Source: Pseudomonas sp. ML2-2023-3
GTDB lineage: Bacteria; Pseudomonadota; Gammaproteobacteria; Pseudomonadales; Pseudomonadaceae
Length of the DNA stretch: 64,000 bases
Assembly: GCF_037055275.1 (NCBI RefSeq)
Contig: NZ_CP146343.1
Coordinates: forward strand, 2,452,501-2,516,500
Reading direction: 5' to 3'
In this document: in pieces, positions 1 to 11,295 of the stretch
Layout of the letters: every line of letters begins with the position of its first letter
Position numbering within the stretch: position 1 is the first letter of the stretch
The notes under the pieces: generated by a model
Database searches by the model: none
Told to the model about the DNA's origin: nothing
The model's input: only the letters and a program-made list of their open reading frames with translations
Translations under genes and position numbers: made by a program

Positions 1-190
1 TCAGTGGGTGGTGGTGCGTCAACTTTAAAACCCGATAAGTGTGGCTGGTACAGCAACGGTTCAGGAAGTTTGAAAGTTATTGGAGTGGTTCGCCGGGCAG
101 GTCATTAATATGACAGGGAAGTTACAGGTATAGAAGTTTGAAGTGCGCAGCACTTATTGTTGGTGCGGGATATTCGCCTGGCCACACACA
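1..190. other. Left-edge intergenic DNA
   Basis: I see no convincing gene in these bases. The only reading frame here (138-353, plus) runs through the REP repeat and the infA terminator, so it is not a real gene. In related genomes the convergent clpA gene usually lies on this side of infA, so this is probably the spacer beyond its end, but clpA itself is not visible. Confidence 0.5.
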
Positions 191-193
191 CCT

Positions 194-260
194 TGTGGGA
201 GCGGGTGCGGTTAAGCTGGAATATCGCGCCGCTTGCATCGCGGGCAAGCCCGCTCCCACA
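194..260. repeat. REP palindrome pair
   Basis: TGTGGGAGCGGG at 194-205 is the exact reverse complement of CCCGCTCCCACA at 249-260, and the right arm is preceded by GCGGGCAAG. This is the common Pseudomonas REP (repetitive extragenic palindrome) type. It contains AAGCCCGCTCCCAC, one base different from the site used by the IS110 element at 10058. Confidence 0.75.
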
Positions 261-294
261 GGTCCTGGGTACAGACTCAAATCGCAGACAAACA

Positions 295-321
295 AAAACG
301 CCCGGCAGAGCCGGGCGTTTT
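295..321. terminator. Bidirectional terminator downstream of infA
   Basis: AAAACGCCCGGC (295-306), loop AGA, GCCGGGCGTTTT (310-321). This is a perfect GC-rich 12-bp stem with A and T tracts on its two sides. It ends the minus-strand infA gene and could also stop transcription coming from the left. Confidence 0.85.
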
Positions 322-333
322 GTATTGACTTGA

Positions 334-552
334 TTAGCGAGCGCGGTAAGTGATGCGCCCTTTGCTCAAGTCATAGGGCGTCAGCTCGACGCGCACTTTG
401 TCACCGGTAAGAATACGAATGTAGTTCTTGCGCATCTTGCCGGAAATATGCGCGGTTACGACGTGCCCATTTTCCAACTCCACACGAAACATGGTGTTGG
501 GCAGGGTGTCGACGACAGTGCCTTCCATTTCGAAGCTGTCTTCTTTCGACAT
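334..552 (-). CDS. infA: Translation initiation factor IF-1
   Basis: 72-residue protein with the OB-fold sequence of bacterial IF-1, including the segments starting [11 protein letters not shown] and ending [11 protein letters not shown]-1 binds the ribosomal A site with IF-2 and IF-3 during initiation. The open frame extends upstream to 654, but the family begins at the Met used here. The 34 extra upstream residues lie in the bpt-infA spacer and look non-coding. It follows bpt on the same strand after about 100 bases, and the hairpin at 295-321 is its terminator. Confidence 0.96.
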
Positions 553-650
553 GCAGTAAAGCCCTCGGTGTCCAATGAATGGCCCGGTGCAACTGCGCCA
601 GGCAAAAGCGGCGTGCATTGTGCCCGAAAAATGGGGTTTAAGCCAAGGGT

Positions 651-1358
651 TCAATCAAGAGAGCTCCATCTCTGATTAATCAGCAGCTCAATGGGCCTGT
701 ATTCGGTCTTGTAATTCATCTTTTTGCAGTTCTTGATCCAGTACCCAAGGTACAGCGCATCCAGCCCCAGGCGCTGCGCTTCTGCAATTTGCCAGAGAAT
801 GCCGTAACGCCCCAGGCTGCGCCGCTCTTCGTCAGGGTCGTAGAAGGTGTACACGGCAGACAGGCCGTTGGGGAGCACGTCTGTGACGGCAACAGCCAGC
901 AAGCGCCCGTCCAGGCGGAACTCGTAGAACTTCGAGAACGGGAGGTCGCGTACCAGGAAGGTTGAAAATTGATCGCGGCTGGGTGGGTACATGTCGCCGT
1001 CGGCATGCCGTTGCTCGATATAGCGCTGGTAAAGGTCAAAGTTCTCTTCGCTGAAACCAGGCTTTACCGGCCGAACCTGTAAATCGGCGTTGCGCTTGAA
1101 AATGCGTTTTTGCTGACGATTGGGCTTGAACCGGGCGACAGGAATGCGCGCAGGGGTGCAGGCATCGCACTTCAGGCAATGGGGGCGATACAGATGGTCG
1201 CCACTGCGCCGAAAACCCATTTCGGACAAATCGGCATAAACCTGCACATCCATCGGCTGACTGGGGTCGAGGAACAGCGTGGTGGCCTGTTCGTCAGGCA
1301 AGTAGCTGCAAGCGTGAGGTTGAGTGGCATAAAACTTCAGACGCGCCAGCTCGGTCAT
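651..1358 (-). CDS. bpt: Aspartate/glutamate leucyltransferase (N-end rule)
   Basis: 235 residues, the normal length for bacterial Bpt/Ate proteins. The N-terminal region holds a Cys-rich cluster ([14 protein letters not shown]), followed by the GNAT-like C-terminal half with the ATE family segment ending [15 protein letters not shown]. Bpt transfers Leu from leucyl-tRNA to proteins with N-terminal Asp or Glu, marking them for ClpS/ClpAP. Its neighbour aat performs the companion transfer to N-terminal Arg or Lys, so the two N-end-rule transferases sit together. A GAGGG ribosome-binding site precedes the start. It is often annotated as arginyl-tRNA--protein transferase, but the bacterial type uses leucyl-tRNA. 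Confidence 0.93.
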
Positions 1359-1412
1359 GATGGGCCCTCGGGAAATCTTTAAATTAAGTGTAAGCCAGTG
1401 TGTAAAAGTCGC

Positions 1413-2093
1413 CTATAAAACCCACTGTGCAGTTGTGGGTTGATCCAGGTGCTGGTGCAAATAATCGGCGAATTGCTGACGCGGGATCGAACGTGCGCCC
1501 AGGCTCTGCAGGTGATCAGTCGGCATCTGGCAGTCAATCAGCACAAAGCCCCAGGCCTTGAGGTGTTTGACCAGTGTTGCAAAACCGAACTTTGACGCGT
1601 TGTCGGCACGGCTGAACATGGATTCGCCAAAAAACAACTGGCCCATTGCCAGGCCGTACAGCCCGCCCACCAGTTCGCCGTCATCCCAGACCTCAACCGA
1701 ATGCGCATGGCCGCGAGCGTGAAGTTCGATGTAGGCGTTTTGCATGTTGTCGGTAATCCACGTGCCGTCCGCATAGTCGCGCGGTGCTGCACAGGCTTGA
1801 ATCACGGCGGCAAAGTCACGGTCAAAGCTGACTTGGTAGCGCTGCTGGCGCAACAGCTTGCCCAGGCTGCGGGACACGTGCAGCTCTTCAGGAAACAGCA
1901 CTGTGCGAGGGTCAGGTGACCACCAGAGGATCGGCTGGCCTTCGCTGAACCACGGAAAGCAGCCGTGACGGTAGGCCTGGATCAGTCGGTCTGCCGACAG
2001 GTCGCCACCTGCGGCCAGAAGGCCATTGGGTTCGCGCATGGCTTTTGCCAATGGTGGAAATGTCAGGGTGTCGCGTTTTAACCAGGTCAGCAT
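1413..2093 (-). CDS. aat: Leucyl/phenylalanyl-tRNA--protein transferase
   Basis: 226 residues from [15 protein letters not shown], the usual family start. An upstream in-frame Met at 2132 would add 13 atypical residues and is not preferred. Family landmarks are [37 protein letters not shown] and the central [19 protein letters not shown]. The enzyme adds Leu or Phe to N-terminal Lys or Arg, making substrates for ClpS-ClpAP. It lies 54 bases upstream of bpt on the same strand and is probably cotranscribed with it. Confidence 0.95.
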   Translation of the reverse strand: MLTWLKRDTLTFPPLAKAMREPNGLLAAGGDLSADRLIQAYRHGCFPWFSEGQPILWWSPDPRTVLFPEELHVSRSLGKLLRQQRYQVSFDRDFAAVIQACAAPRDYADGTWITDNMQNAYIELHARGHAHSVEVWDDGELVGGLYGLAMGQLFFGESMFSRADNASKFGFATLVKHLKAWGFVLIDCQMPTDHLQSLGARSIPRQQFADYLHQHLDQPTTAQWVL

Positions 2094-2498
2094 GGCAATC
2101 AGTCTTACAGAAGAAGGGAAGGGCGGCTGCAACTCTGTCGCGCAAGTGCGGTCTCAGTCGATCTGCCAATGAAATGCGAGCTCTGTTTTGACGGTGGTAT
2201 AAGTCTTTGTCACAAAAGGTAATACATGCTCAAATTGGCGCTTCCCGGCCAGTTTCGGGACGAATCGGACCGCACCTTGAGCCAGCATGGCATCAACGGC
2301 TCAAACCCGTACAATGGCTGGCCTGTTTGAGCTGATCTAAGCTACACCCACCTTGCAGCAGGTTACTGCTGGCAAAATAATACAAGGCTGGTTTCATTTC
2401 ACGTTTGAGCGTGTCGCCTGTTCGATACGAACAGTATTTTGCAGTCACATTAGTCAATTAATAGTTGGGCGCGCCACAGGCGCAGGAAAAGACCCGTT
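2094..2498. other. aat-ftsK divergent intergenic region
   Basis: 405 bases without a gene, between divergent aat and ftsK. It must hold both promoters, but I cannot place them firmly. An imperfect inverted repeat (CATGCTCAA at 2225-2233, TTGAGCCAGCATG at 2277-2289) encloses a smaller TCCCG/CGGGA pair, so an RNA crossing it could fold. I found no LexA box of the form CTG-N10-CAG. Confidence 0.5.
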
Positions 2499-4898
2499 TT
2501 GAAGAAATCCACAGCAGCACCCAAAGCAGTTCCTCTCTGGCGTCAGCAATTGCACTACCGACTCAAGGAAGGTGCATTGATCGCTATCGGCGCCCTGTGC
2601 CTGTTCCTGATCATGGCCCTGTTGACCTACGGCAAGGACGATCCCGGCTGGAGCCATAACAGCCGTGTCGTGGATGTACAGAACTTTGGTGGGCCAGCCG
2701 GCTCCTACAGTGCAGACATCCTGTTTATGGTGCTTGGCTATTTTGCCTACATCTTTCCGTTGCTGCTGGCGGTCAAGGCGTACCAGATCTTCCGCGAGCG
2801 GCATCAGCCCTGGCAGTGGAGCGGGTGGCTGTTCTCGTGGCGCCTGGTTGGTCTGGTGTTCCTGGTGATCTCGGGCGCAGCCCTTGCCCATATTCATTTT
2901 CACTCTGCCGTGGCCCTGCCTGCAGGCGCGGGCGGTGCGCTGGGCGAAAGCCTGGGTGATCTGGCCAAGAATGCGCTGAATATCCAGGGCAGTACCCTGT
3001 TGCTGATTGCGTTGTTCCTGTTTGGCCTGACGGTCTTTACGGACCTTTCATGGTTCAAGGTCATGGATGTGACGGGCAAGATCACCCTTGACCTGTTTGA
3101 ACTCATCCAGGGTGCGGCCAATCGCTGGTGGTCCGAGCGCAACGAGCGCAAACAGCTTGTTGCCCAACTGCGCGAAGTCGACAGCCGGGTCAATGAAGTG
3201 GTTGCCCCAAGCGTTTCCGACAAGCGGGAGCAGGCCAAGGCCAAAGAGCGTCTGATTGAACGTGAGCAGGCGCTGACCAAGCACATGTCCGAGCGTGAAA
3301 AGCACGTACCGGCAGTTATCGCGCCGGCACCGCCCAAGGCACCTGAACCGAGCAAGCGTGTACAGAAAGAGAAGCAGGCGCCGCTGTTTGTGGACAGCGC
3401 GGTTGAAGGCACGTTGCCGCCGATCTCGATTCTTGACCCTGCTGAAAAGAAGCAACTCAATTATTCCCCTGAATCCCTGGCGGCCGTTGGCCATTTGCTT
3501 GAAATCAAGCTCAAGGAATTCGGGGTTGAGGTCACGGTGGACTCCATTCACCCCGGCCCGGTCATTACCCGCTACGAAATCCAGCCTGCTGCCGGGGTAA
3601 AGGTCAGCCGTATTTCAAACCTGGCCAAAGACCTGGCGCGTTCCCTGGCTGTGACCAGCGTGCGGGTGGTTGAGGTTATTCCGGGCAAGACCACGGTCGG
3701 TATCGAGATTCCCAACGAGGATCGTCAGATCGTGCGCTTCTCCGAAGTGCTGTCGACCCCTGAATACGACAATGCCAAGTCTCCAGTGGCCCTGGCCCTG
3801 GGCCATGATATCGGCGGGCGTCCGGTGATCACCGATCTGGCGAAAATGCCGCACTTGCTGGTGGCCGGTACAACCGGTTCCGGTAAGTCTGTAGGCGTTA
3901 ACGCCATGATCCTGTCGATTCTGTTCAAGTCTGGCCCTGAAGACGCCAAATTGATCATGATCGACCCGAAGATGCTTGAATTGTCGATCTACGAAGGCAT
4001 CCCGCATCTGCTGTGCCCGGTAGTGACGGACATGAAGGATGCCGCCAACGCCCTGCGCTGGAGCGTTGCCGAGATGGAACGCCGCTACAAGCTGATGGCC
4101 AAGATGGGCGTGCGTAACCTCGCCGGCTTCAACCAGAAGGTCAAGGACGCCCAGGACGCTGGCGAGCCCCTGGTTGACCCGTTGTACAAGCGTGAAAGCA
4201 TTCACGACGAAGCCCCGCTGTTGGTGAAGTTGCCAACCATCGTGGTGGTGGTCGACGAATTTGCCGACATGATGATGATCGTCGGCAAGAAGGTTGAAGA
4301 GCTGATCGCCCGTATTGCCCAGAAAGCACGGGCGGCGGGTATCCACTTGATCCTCGCTACCCAGCGCCCGTCGGTGGACGTGATCACCGGCCTGATCAAG
4401 GCCAATATCCCGACCCGTATGGCGTTCCAGGTATCGAGCAAGATCGACTCGCGCACCATCATCGACCAGGGTGGCGCCGAGCAACTGCTGGGTCACGGTG
4501 ACATGCTGTATATGCCGCCCGGCACCAGCCTGCCGATTCGGGTGCACGGCGCGTTTGTTTCCGACGACGAAGTACACCGTGTGGTCGAAGCCTGGAAGCT
4601 GCGAGGCTCCCCGGACTACAACGAAGACATCCTTGCCGGCGTCGAAGAGCCTGGCAGCGGTTTTGATGGTGGCAGCGAAGGCAGCGATGACGCTGAAACC
4701 GATGCGCTCTATGACGAGGCCGTACAGTTTGTACTCGAAAGCCGTCGTGCCTCTATTTCTGCGGTACAACGCAAGTTGAAGATCGGTTACAACCGCGCTG
4801 CGCGAATGATTGAGTCCATGGAAATGGCCGGGGTCGTGACCTCGATGAACACTAATGGCTCGCGCGAAGTACTGGCACCAGCCCCGATGCGCGATTGA
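2499..4898 (+). CDS. ftsK: DNA translocase FtsK
   Basis: 799-residue septal DNA pump that clears the chromosome terminus and activates XerCD at dif. Four membrane segments lie in the first ~185 residues, followed by a charged linker rich in Lys/Glu to ~residue 300. The RecA-like motor has Walker A GTTGSGKS near residue 457 and Walker [12 protein letters not shown] near 581. The C-terminal winged-helix gamma domain (~725-799, including [20 protein letters not shown]) reads the polar KOPS sequences. The start appears to be TTG, with AGGAAAAG eight bases upstream and the protein beginning MKKSTAAPK. No ATG fits better. lolA follows after 38 bases on the same strand. Confidence 0.95.
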   Translation: MKKSTAAPKAVPLWRQQLHYRLKEGALIAIGALCLFLIMALLTYGKDDPGWSHNSRVVDVQNFGGPAGSYSADILFMVLGYFAYIFPLLLAVKAYQIFRERHQPWQWSGWLFSWRLVGLVFLVISGAALAHIHFHSAVALPAGAGGALGESLGDLAKNALNIQGSTLLLIALFLFGLTVFTDLSWFKVMDVTGKITLDLFELIQGAANRWWSERNERKQLVAQLREVDSRVNEVVAPSVSDKREQAKAKERLIEREQALTKHMSEREKHVPAVIAPAPPKAPEPSKRVQKEKQAPLFVDSAVEGTLPPISILDPAEKKQLNYSPESLAAVGHLLEIKLKEFGVEVTVDSIHPGPVITRYEIQPAAGVKVSRISNLAKDLARSLAVTSVRVVEVIPGKTTVGIEIPNEDRQIVRFSEVLSTPEYDNAKSPVALALGHDIGGRPVITDLAKMPHLLVAGTTGSGKSVGVNAMILSILFKSGPEDAKLIMIDPKMLELSIYEGIPHLLCPVVTDMKDAANALRWSVAEMERRYKLMAKMGVRNLAGFNQKVKDAQDAGEPLVDPLYKRESIHDEAPLLVKLPTIVVVVDEFADMMMIVGKKVEELIARIAQKARAAGIHLILATQRPSVDVITGLIKANIPTRMAFQVSSKIDSRTIIDQGGAEQLLGHGDMLYMPPGTSLPIRVHGAFVSDDEVHRVVEAWKLRGSPDYNEDILAGVEEPGSGFDGGSEGSDDAETDALYDEAVQFVLESRRASISAVQRKLKIGYNRAARMIESMEMAGVVTSMNTNGSREVLAPAPMRD

Positions 4899-4936
4899 TC
4901 TGCCCCACGGCATCTAACTAATCAATGAGGATCTCC

Positions 4937-5557
4937 ATGCGTTTTGTCAGCATGCTGTTGCTACCGGTACTGGCTTTTTCTTCGCTGTCGGCCCATGCCG
5001 ACGCCGAGAGTGTGAAACGTCTTGGCCAACTGTTGGGCTCCGACACCATCACCGCCCGTTTTTCTCAGCTGACCCTTGACGGTAGCGGCACCCAGTTGCA
5101 GGAAACTGCCGGCGAAATGTCGGTAAAGCGTCCGGGTTTGTTCTACTGGCACACCGACGCACCGCAAGAACAATTGATGGTCTCCGATGGCCAGAAAGTC
5201 TCGCTCTGGGACCCGGATCTGGAGCAGGTCACGATCAAGAAGCTGGATCAGCGCCTGACCCAGACCCCTGCCTTGTTGCTGTCGGGTGATGTGTCGAAAA
5301 TCAGCGACAGCTTTGACATTACCTCCAAACAGGCCGGTGATGTCATGGACTTCACCCTCAAGCCCAAGACCAAGGACACCCTGTTCGACTCCCTGCGCCT
5401 GTCCTTTCGCGGCGGCAAAATCAACGACATGCAGTTGATCGACAGCGTGGGTCAGCGCACCAACATCCTGTTCACCGGGGTCAAGGTCAACGAGCCGATT
5501 CCTGCATCCAAATTCAAGTTCGATATCCCGAAAGGGGCTGATGTCATCCAGGAATAA
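4937..5557 (+). CDS. lolA: Outer-membrane lipoprotein carrier protein LolA
   Basis: 206 residues with a cleavable signal peptide ([21 protein letters not shown], cut before DAES). The mature protein is a LolA beta-barrel. Segments such as [20 protein letters not shown] and [12 protein letters not shown] are characteristic. LolA carries lipoproteins across the periplasm from LolCDE to LolB. I chose the second ATG (4937) because GAGG lies six bases before it. The ATG at 4925 would add MRIS ahead of the signal peptide and has no clear ribosome-binding site. Confidence 0.94.
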   Translation: MRFVSMLLLPVLAFSSLSAHADAESVKRLGQLLGSDTITARFSQLTLDGSGTQLQETAGEMSVKRPGLFYWHTDAPQEQLMVSDGQKVSLWDPDLEQVTIKKLDQRLTQTPALLLSGDVSKISDSFDITSKQAGDVMDFTLKPKTKDTLFDSLRLSFRGGKINDMQLIDSVGQRTNILFTGVKVNEPIPASKFKFDIPKGADVIQE

Positions 5558-5585
5558 GCCCTGGAAGAGGTTTCAAGCGCTGCCC

Positions 5586-6911
5586 ATGGATCTGTTTCGA
5601 AGTGCCCCGATTGCCCAGCCTCTGGCTGCCCGTTTACGTGCGGCCAATCTGGACGAGTACGTCGGTCAGGAACACCTGCTCGCTCGCGGCAAGCCCTTGC
5701 GTGAAGCGCTGGAGCAGGGCGCGCTGCATTCGATGATTTTCTGGGGGCCGCCGGGGGTGGGTAAAACCACCCTGGCGCGACTGCTGGCAGAAGTGTCGGA
5801 TGCGCATTTTGAAACTGTTTCGGCGGTGCTGGCCGGGGTCAAGGAGATCCGCCAGGCCGTCGAAATCGCCAAGCAGCAGGCGGGCCAGTATGGCCGGCGC
5901 ACCATCCTGTTTGTCGACGAAGTGCATCGCTTCAACAAGTCACAGCAAGATGCCTTCTTGCCCTACGTTGAAGACGGTACCCTGATCTTTATCGGTGCCA
6001 CCACCGAAAACCCATCCTTTGAACTGAACAACGCATTGCTTTCGCGGGCGCGGGTCTATGTGCTCAAAAGCCTCGACGAAGCGGCCCTGCACAAGCTGGT
6101 GCAACGCGCGCTGACGGAAGACAAGGGCCTGGGCAAGCGTGACCTGACCCTCAGCGATGAAGGTTTCCAGATATTGCTGCGGGCGGCTGACGGTGATGGC
6201 CGGCGCTTGCTCAACCTGCTGGAAAACGCCTCGGACCTGGCTGAAGACCACAGCGAAATCGGCACCGATCTGTTACATAACCTACTGGGCGATACCCAGC
6301 GTCGTTTCGACAAGGGTGGCGAAGCTTTTTACGACCAGATTTCGGCGTTGCACAAGTCGGTGCGTGGTTCCAATCCGGATGGTGCCCTGTACTGGTTTGC
6401 GCGAATGATCGACGGCGGATGCGACCCGCTATATATCGCCCGGCGTGTCGTGCGCATGGCCAGCGAAGACATCGGTAACGCCGATCCACGGGCCTTGAGC
6501 CTGTGCCTGTCGGCCTGGGACGTACAAGAACGTCTTGGCAGCCCGGAGGGTGAGTTGGCGGTGGCCCAGGCCATTACCTACCTGGCCTGCGCGCCCAAAA
6601 GCAACGCGGTGTATATGGGGTTCAAGGCCGCACTGCGCAGCGCCGCCGAGTATGGTTCGCTCGAAGTCCCGCTGCATTTGCGCAACGCGCCGACCAAACT
6701 GATGAAGCAGCTGGGGTATGGCGACGAATACCGTTATGCCCATGACGAACCGGATGCTTATGCCGCTGGCGAGGACTATTACCCCGATGAGCTGGAGCCG
6801 TTGAACCTGTATCAGCCTGTCCCTCGAGGCCTTGAGCTTAAAATCGGCGAAAAGCTTAAACACCTCGCCGCACTCGATCGAGCCAGTCCCAAACAGCGGA
6901 GAAGACCGTGA
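5586..6911 (+). CDS. rarA: Replication-associated recombination protein A (AAA+ ATPase)
   Basis: 441 residues starting [19 protein letters not shown] longer frame reaches back to 5541 inside the lolA end but adds an atypical 15 residues. Walker [10 protein letters not shown], Walker [11 protein letters not shown] and sensor-1 GATTENPSF identify the AAA+ module, followed by the clamp-loader-like tetramerisation domain. RarA/MgsA acts at stalled replication forks and gaps. The last four bases overlap the GTG start of crcB, indicating translational coupling. Confidence 0.94.
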   Translation: MDLFRSAPIAQPLAARLRAANLDEYVGQEHLLARGKPLREALEQGALHSMIFWGPPGVGKTTLARLLAEVSDAHFETVSAVLAGVKEIRQAVEIAKQQAGQYGRRTILFVDEVHRFNKSQQDAFLPYVEDGTLIFIGATTENPSFELNNALLSRARVYVLKSLDEAALHKLVQRALTEDKGLGKRDLTLSDEGFQILLRAADGDGRRLLNLLENASDLAEDHSEIGTDLLHNLLGDTQRRFDKGGEAFYDQISALHKSVRGSNPDGALYWFARMIDGGCDPLYIARRVVRMASEDIGNADPRALSLCLSAWDVQERLGSPEGELAVAQAITYLACAPKSNAVYMGFKAALRSAAEYGSLEVPLHLRNAPTKLMKQLGYGDEYRYAHDEPDAYAAGEDYYPDELEPLNLYQPVPRGLELKIGEKLKHLAALDRASPKQRRRP

Positions 6912-7282
6912 TTCCATTGGTGGTTGCAGTCTCGGTGGGTGGCATTGCGGGCACCCTGTTGCGCTTTGCCACAGGAAACTGGATCAACGCCAATTGGCCG
7001 CGGCACTTTTATACCGCGACGTTGGCCGTTAATATCGTGGGCTGTCTGCTGATTGGCGTCCTGTACGGACTTTTTCTGATACGCCCGGAAGTACCGATTG
7101 AAGTCCGCGCCGGGCTGATGGTCGGTTTCCTGGGTGGCTTGACCACTTTTTCATCCTTTTCACTGGATACGGTGCGCCTGCTTGAAAGCGGGCAGGTGCC
7201 ACTGGCACTGGGCTACGCGGCCCTCAGCGTATTCGGCGGGCTGCTCGCGACGTGGGCTGGCCTGTCCCTGACCAAACTTTGA
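6908..7282 (+). CDS. crcB: Fluoride ion channel CrcB/FluC
   Basis: 124 residues with four membrane segments. It has the dual-topology Fluc signatures [10 protein letters not shown] near the N-terminus and [13 protein letters not shown] in the third helix, where the Thr/Ser-Phe track lines the fluoride pore. It exports fluoride across the inner membrane. It starts with GTG overlapping the rarA stop (GTGA), and there is no room for a separate fluoride riboswitch, so expression here follows rarA. Confidence 0.93.
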   Translation: MIPLVVAVSVGGIAGTLLRFATGNWINANWPRHFYTATLAVNIVGCLLIGVLYGLFLIRPEVPIEVRAGLMVGFLGGLTTFSSFSLDTVRLLESGQVPLALGYAALSVFGGLLATWAGLSLTKL

Positions 7283-7285
7283 TAA

Positions 7286-8578
<1,293 letters not shown>

Positions 8579-9973
8579 ATGGAGTTTCTGCCGCTGTTTC
8601 ATAACCTGCGTGGCAGCCGTGTACTGGTGGTCGGCGGTGGGGAGATTGCCTTGCGCAAATCCCGGCTGCTGGCCGATGCCGGTGCCGTGCTGCGGGTGGT
8701 TGCACCCGCCATAGAGCCCCAGTTGTGCGAGTTGATAAACAGTAGCGGTGGCGAACAGGTGCTGCGCGGCTATGTTGAGGCTGACCTTGAAGGGTGTGTC
8801 CTGATCATTGCTGCAACGGACGATGAGCCACTCAACGCCCAGGTCTCCGCTGACGCCCACCGTCGCTGCGTGCCCGTCAATGTGGTGGATGCTCCTGCCT
8901 TGTGCAGCGTGATCTTCCCCGCAATTGTCGACCGCTCGCCGCTGGTGATCGCCATTTCCAGTGGCGGTGATGCGCCGGTGCTGGCGCGCTTGATTCGCGC
9001 CAAGATCGAAACCTGGATTCCTTCGACCTACGGTCAGTTGGCGGGCCTTGCCGCTCGTTTTCGCACCCAGGTCAAAGGCTTGTTTCCGGATGTACAGCAG
9101 CGCCGCGGTTTTTGGGAAGACGTTTTCCAGGGCCCGATTGCCGACCGCCAACTGGCCGGGCAGGGCGCTGAGGCCGAGCGTTTGCTGCTGGCCAAAATCA
9201 ATGGTCAGGCGACCGTAACCACCGGTGAGGTTTATCTGGTGGGTGCCGGGCCGGGTGATCCGGACCTGCTGACATTCCGCGCGCTGCGTCTGATGCAACA
9301 GGCTGATGTGGTCCTTTACGACCGCCTGGTGGCCCCTGCAATTCTTGAGTTGTGCCGTCGCGATGCCGAACGCGTTTATGTCGGCAAGCGTCGCGCCGAG
9401 CATGCGGTGCCGCAAGACCAGATCAACCAGCAATTGGTGGACCTGGCCAAGCAAGGCAAGCGCGTGGTGCGGCTCAAGGGTGGCGATCCGTTTATCTTTG
9501 GTCGTGGCGGTGAAGAAATCGAAGAGCTGGCCGCTCACGGGATACCGTTCCAGGTCGTGCCGGGCATCACCGCTGCCAGCGGTTGTGCAGCCTATGCCGG
9601 TATTCCGCTGACCCATCGTGATTACGCGCAATCCGTGCGTTTCGTGACGGGCCACCTGAAGGACGGCACCAGCAATTTGCCCTGGAGTGATCTGGTTTCT
9701 CCGGCACAGACCCTGGTGTTCTACATGGGCCTGGTGGGTTTGCCGACCATCTGCCAAGAGCTGATCAAGCACGGTCGTTCGGCAGACACCCCGGCTGCGT
9801 TGATTCAGCAGGGCACTACGTCCAACCAGCGGGTATTTACGGGCACCCTGGCTGACTTGCCAACATTGGTGGCGGAGCATGAAGTTCATGCGCCGACGCT
9901 GGTGATCGTGGGCGAAGTGGTTTTGCTGCGTGAGAAACTGAAGTGGTTTGAAGGCGCTCAGTCGCAGGTCTAG
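8579..9973 (+). CDS. cysG: Siroheme synthase CysG
   Basis: 464-residue trifunctional enzyme. The N-terminal ~200 residues form the NAD-dependent precorrin-2 dehydrogenase/ferrochelatase (Rossmann motif [15 protein letters not shown]). The C-terminal part from ~residue 215 is uroporphyrinogen-III C-methyltransferase ([43 protein letters not shown]). It makes siroheme for sulfite and nitrite reductases. The start codon directly follows the serS stop, with GAGG twelve bases upstream inside serS. A REP palindrome interrupted by an IS lies just downstream. Confidence 0.96.
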   Translation: MEFLPLFHNLRGSRVLVVGGGEIALRKSRLLADAGAVLRVVAPAIEPQLCELINSSGGEQVLRGYVEADLEGCVLIIAATDDEPLNAQVSADAHRRCVPVNVVDAPALCSVIFPAIVDRSPLVIAISSGGDAPVLARLIRAKIETWIPSTYGQLAGLAARFRTQVKGLFPDVQQRRGFWEDVFQGPIADRQLAGQGAEAERLLLAKINGQATVTTGEVYLVGAGPGDPDLLTFRALRLMQQADVVLYDRLVAPAILELCRRDAERVYVGKRRAEHAVPQDQINQQLVDLAKQGKRVVRLKGGDPFIFGRGGEEIEELAAHGIPFQVVPGITAASGCAAYAGIPLTHRDYAQSVRFVTGHLKDGTSNLPWSDLVSPAQTLVFYMGLVGLPTICQELIKHGRSADTPAALIQQGTTSNQRVFTGTLADLPTLVAEHEVHAPTLVIVGEVVLLREKLKWFEGAQSQV

Positions 9974-9980
9974 GTGCATG

Positions 9981-10059
9981 GTGGGGCGGGCTTGCTCGGG
10001 ATGGTTTCAGCGCGGTTTTTCAGTTAAACCGAGTTGATTGCATCGCAGGCAAGCCAGCT
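9981..10059. repeat. REP palindrome split by the IS110 element
   Basis: GTGGGGCGGGCTTGC (9981-9995) and CATCGCAGGCAAGCCAGCT (10041-10059) are the two arms of a Pseudomonas REP pair. The right arm normally ends in CCCAC. Here it stops at CT and resumes as CTCCCAT at 11340-11346 on the other side of the IS, so the insertion cut the right arm at a CT dinucleotide. Confidence 0.8.
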
Positions 10060-10063
10060 TGTG

Positions 10064-10240
10064 TCTTCAAGGTCTCTTAAACTCAGAAGGGTGAGAGCAG
10101 TGGATGGCAGACTGAAAGCCAGCGGTGCTTAAAGCACGAGTGGGAGCCAAGTCGCCATCCACCTCTCACTCTGACCAGAAGCCCGAACAGTTGCATGAGC
10201 GGCAAACTCGAAATCACAAGCTAGGGATAGGTCAGAGTGC
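10064..10240 (+). ncRNA. Candidate IS110 bridge RNA
   Basis: Two large stem-loops precede the transposase. Loop 1: GTGAGAG-CA-GTGGATGGC (10091-10108) pairs with GCCATCCAC-CTCTCAC (10154-10169). Inside it are AAGCCAGC (10116-10123), a GTGC/GCAC hairpin and GTGGGAGC (10140-10147). Loop 2: CACTCTGACC (10167-10176) pairs with GGTCAGAGTG (10230-10239). Inside it are ACAGTTGC (10187-10194) and CACAAGC (10215-10221). Loop 1 guides match the genomic target on both strands, and loop 2 guides match the element's right end (11333-11340) and left end (10058-10063). This is the architecture published for IS621 bridge RNAs. The exact RNA ends are my estimate. Confidence 0.8.
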
Positions 10241-10271
10241 TCTCACTTCTTGAGTGTAAGAGGACTTGGCG

Positions 10272-11231
10272 ATGATTTCCTACTACGTTGGTCTCGATGT
10301 TTCGAAAGCGACTGTGGATGTGGGGTTTCTTCCTGCAAATTACCCACAGTTTCAGGTCAGTAATGACCTTGAGGGCTTCACTCGGCTGATCACATGCCTG
10401 AACGAGCTTGAGGTGGGGCGGATCTTGCTTGAAGCCACCGGCGGCTATGAAAGGGCATTGCTCAGAGCCTTGCGGTTGGAGGGTTTGAATGTCTTTCGCG
10501 TCAATCCCAAACGCGCTCGCGACTATGCGAGAGCTATGGGCAAGATAGCTAAAACCGATAAGATCGATGCTCAGATGCTGGCGAAGTTTGCGAGAGATTT
10601 CGAGGACTTGCCGCATGTTGAACCGAATAAGGATCGGGATGAGCTGGGCGAATTGCTCAAGCTGCGAGGCAGCTTGGTCAAGAGCCGAGACAGCGACAAG
10701 CGCCGGATGAAGCAAACCACATGCGCTAGAGCCATATCCACTTACACCGATCACATCGCTTACCTGGAGGGCCAGATCAAGTCATTGGGTAAGGAGATTG
10801 AAGATGCCTCGACCGTGCTGGATCAGGAGAAAGCCAGGCGACTGAGGTCGGTGAAAGGGATCGGAGCCATCACCTGCGGAACGCTCATGGCATTTCTTCC
10901 TGAGCTCGGAACCGTGTCGGGACGCAAGATTGCGGCTTTGGCAGGGTTAGCGCCCTACAACAACGATAGTGGCAAGAAGAGCGGCCCCCGATCAATCGAG
11001 GGCGGGCGCTATACAGTGCGTGGCGCAACCTATATGTCGACCTGGTCAATGGTTCAGCACGATCCGCAAGTCAAAGCCGAATATGAGGCTCTGCGAGCGC
11101 GAGGCAAGCTTGCGAAGGTCGCTGTTGTGGCATGCATGCGTAAGCTATTGATTCGTCTTAACGCAATGCTGCGAGATGGCACGGGTTGGAGAGAGAAGAA
11201 ATGTCAGGCCCCGCATTTTGATAACAAATGA
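10272..11231 (+). CDS. IS110-family DEDD transposase (bridge-RNA-guided recombinase)
   Basis: 319 residues from ATG 10272, with GAGGA seven bases upstream (a TTG two codons earlier is less likely). The N-terminal RuvC-like domain shows D9 (GLDVSK), E54 (LLEATGG), D96 and D99 (KTDKIDA). The C-terminal transposase_20 domain (KGIGAITCGTLMAFLPELG onward) carries the nucleophile candidate S233 (NNDSGKKSG). Spacing between these residues is close to that of IS621. All key residues are present, so the enzyme looks intact. The central ~115-190 region is the charged coiled-coil. Confidence 0.93.
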   Translation: MISYYVGLDVSKATVDVGFLPANYPQFQVSNDLEGFTRLITCLNELEVGRILLEATGGYERALLRALRLEGLNVFRVNPKRARDYARAMGKIAKTDKIDAQMLAKFARDFEDLPHVEPNKDRDELGELLKLRGSLVKSRDSDKRRMKQTTCARAISTYTDHIAYLEGQIKSLGKEIEDASTVLDQEKARRLRSVKGIGAITCGTLMAFLPELGTVSGRKIAALAGLAPYNNDSGKKSGPRSIEGGRYTVRGATYMSTWSMVQHDPQVKAEYEALRARGKLAKVAVVACMRKLLIRLNAMLRDGTGWREKKCQAPHFDNK

Positions 11232-11252
11232 GGGGCACTTTACTGAAGCGAG

Positions 11253-11295
11253 GGCTTCGCCAGTAATACCGCTACGCGGTATCGCTGGCGAAGCC
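11253..11295. other. Long hairpin in the IS right end
   Basis: GGCTTCGCCAG (11253-11263) plus ATACCGC (11266-11272) pair with GCGGTAT (11276-11282) plus CTGGCGAAGCC (11285-11295) around a TAC loop, interrupted only by TA opposite CG. It lies 21 bases after the transposase stop. It could end transposase transcription, although there is no T tract, or shield the mRNA 3' end. Confidence 0.6.

Noticed and set aside
138..353. 71-codon frame left of infA
   Set aside because: It runs through the REP pair and the infA terminator.
2094..2498. LexA-controlled ftsK promoter
   Set aside because: ftsK is an SOS gene in E. coli, but I found no CTG-N10-CAG site here.
10221..10754. 177-codon frame antisense to the IS110 transposase
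   Set aside because: It overlaps the bridge RNA region and the transposase start on the other strand and has no recognisable domain. An antisense RNA there is possible, but a protein is not supported.
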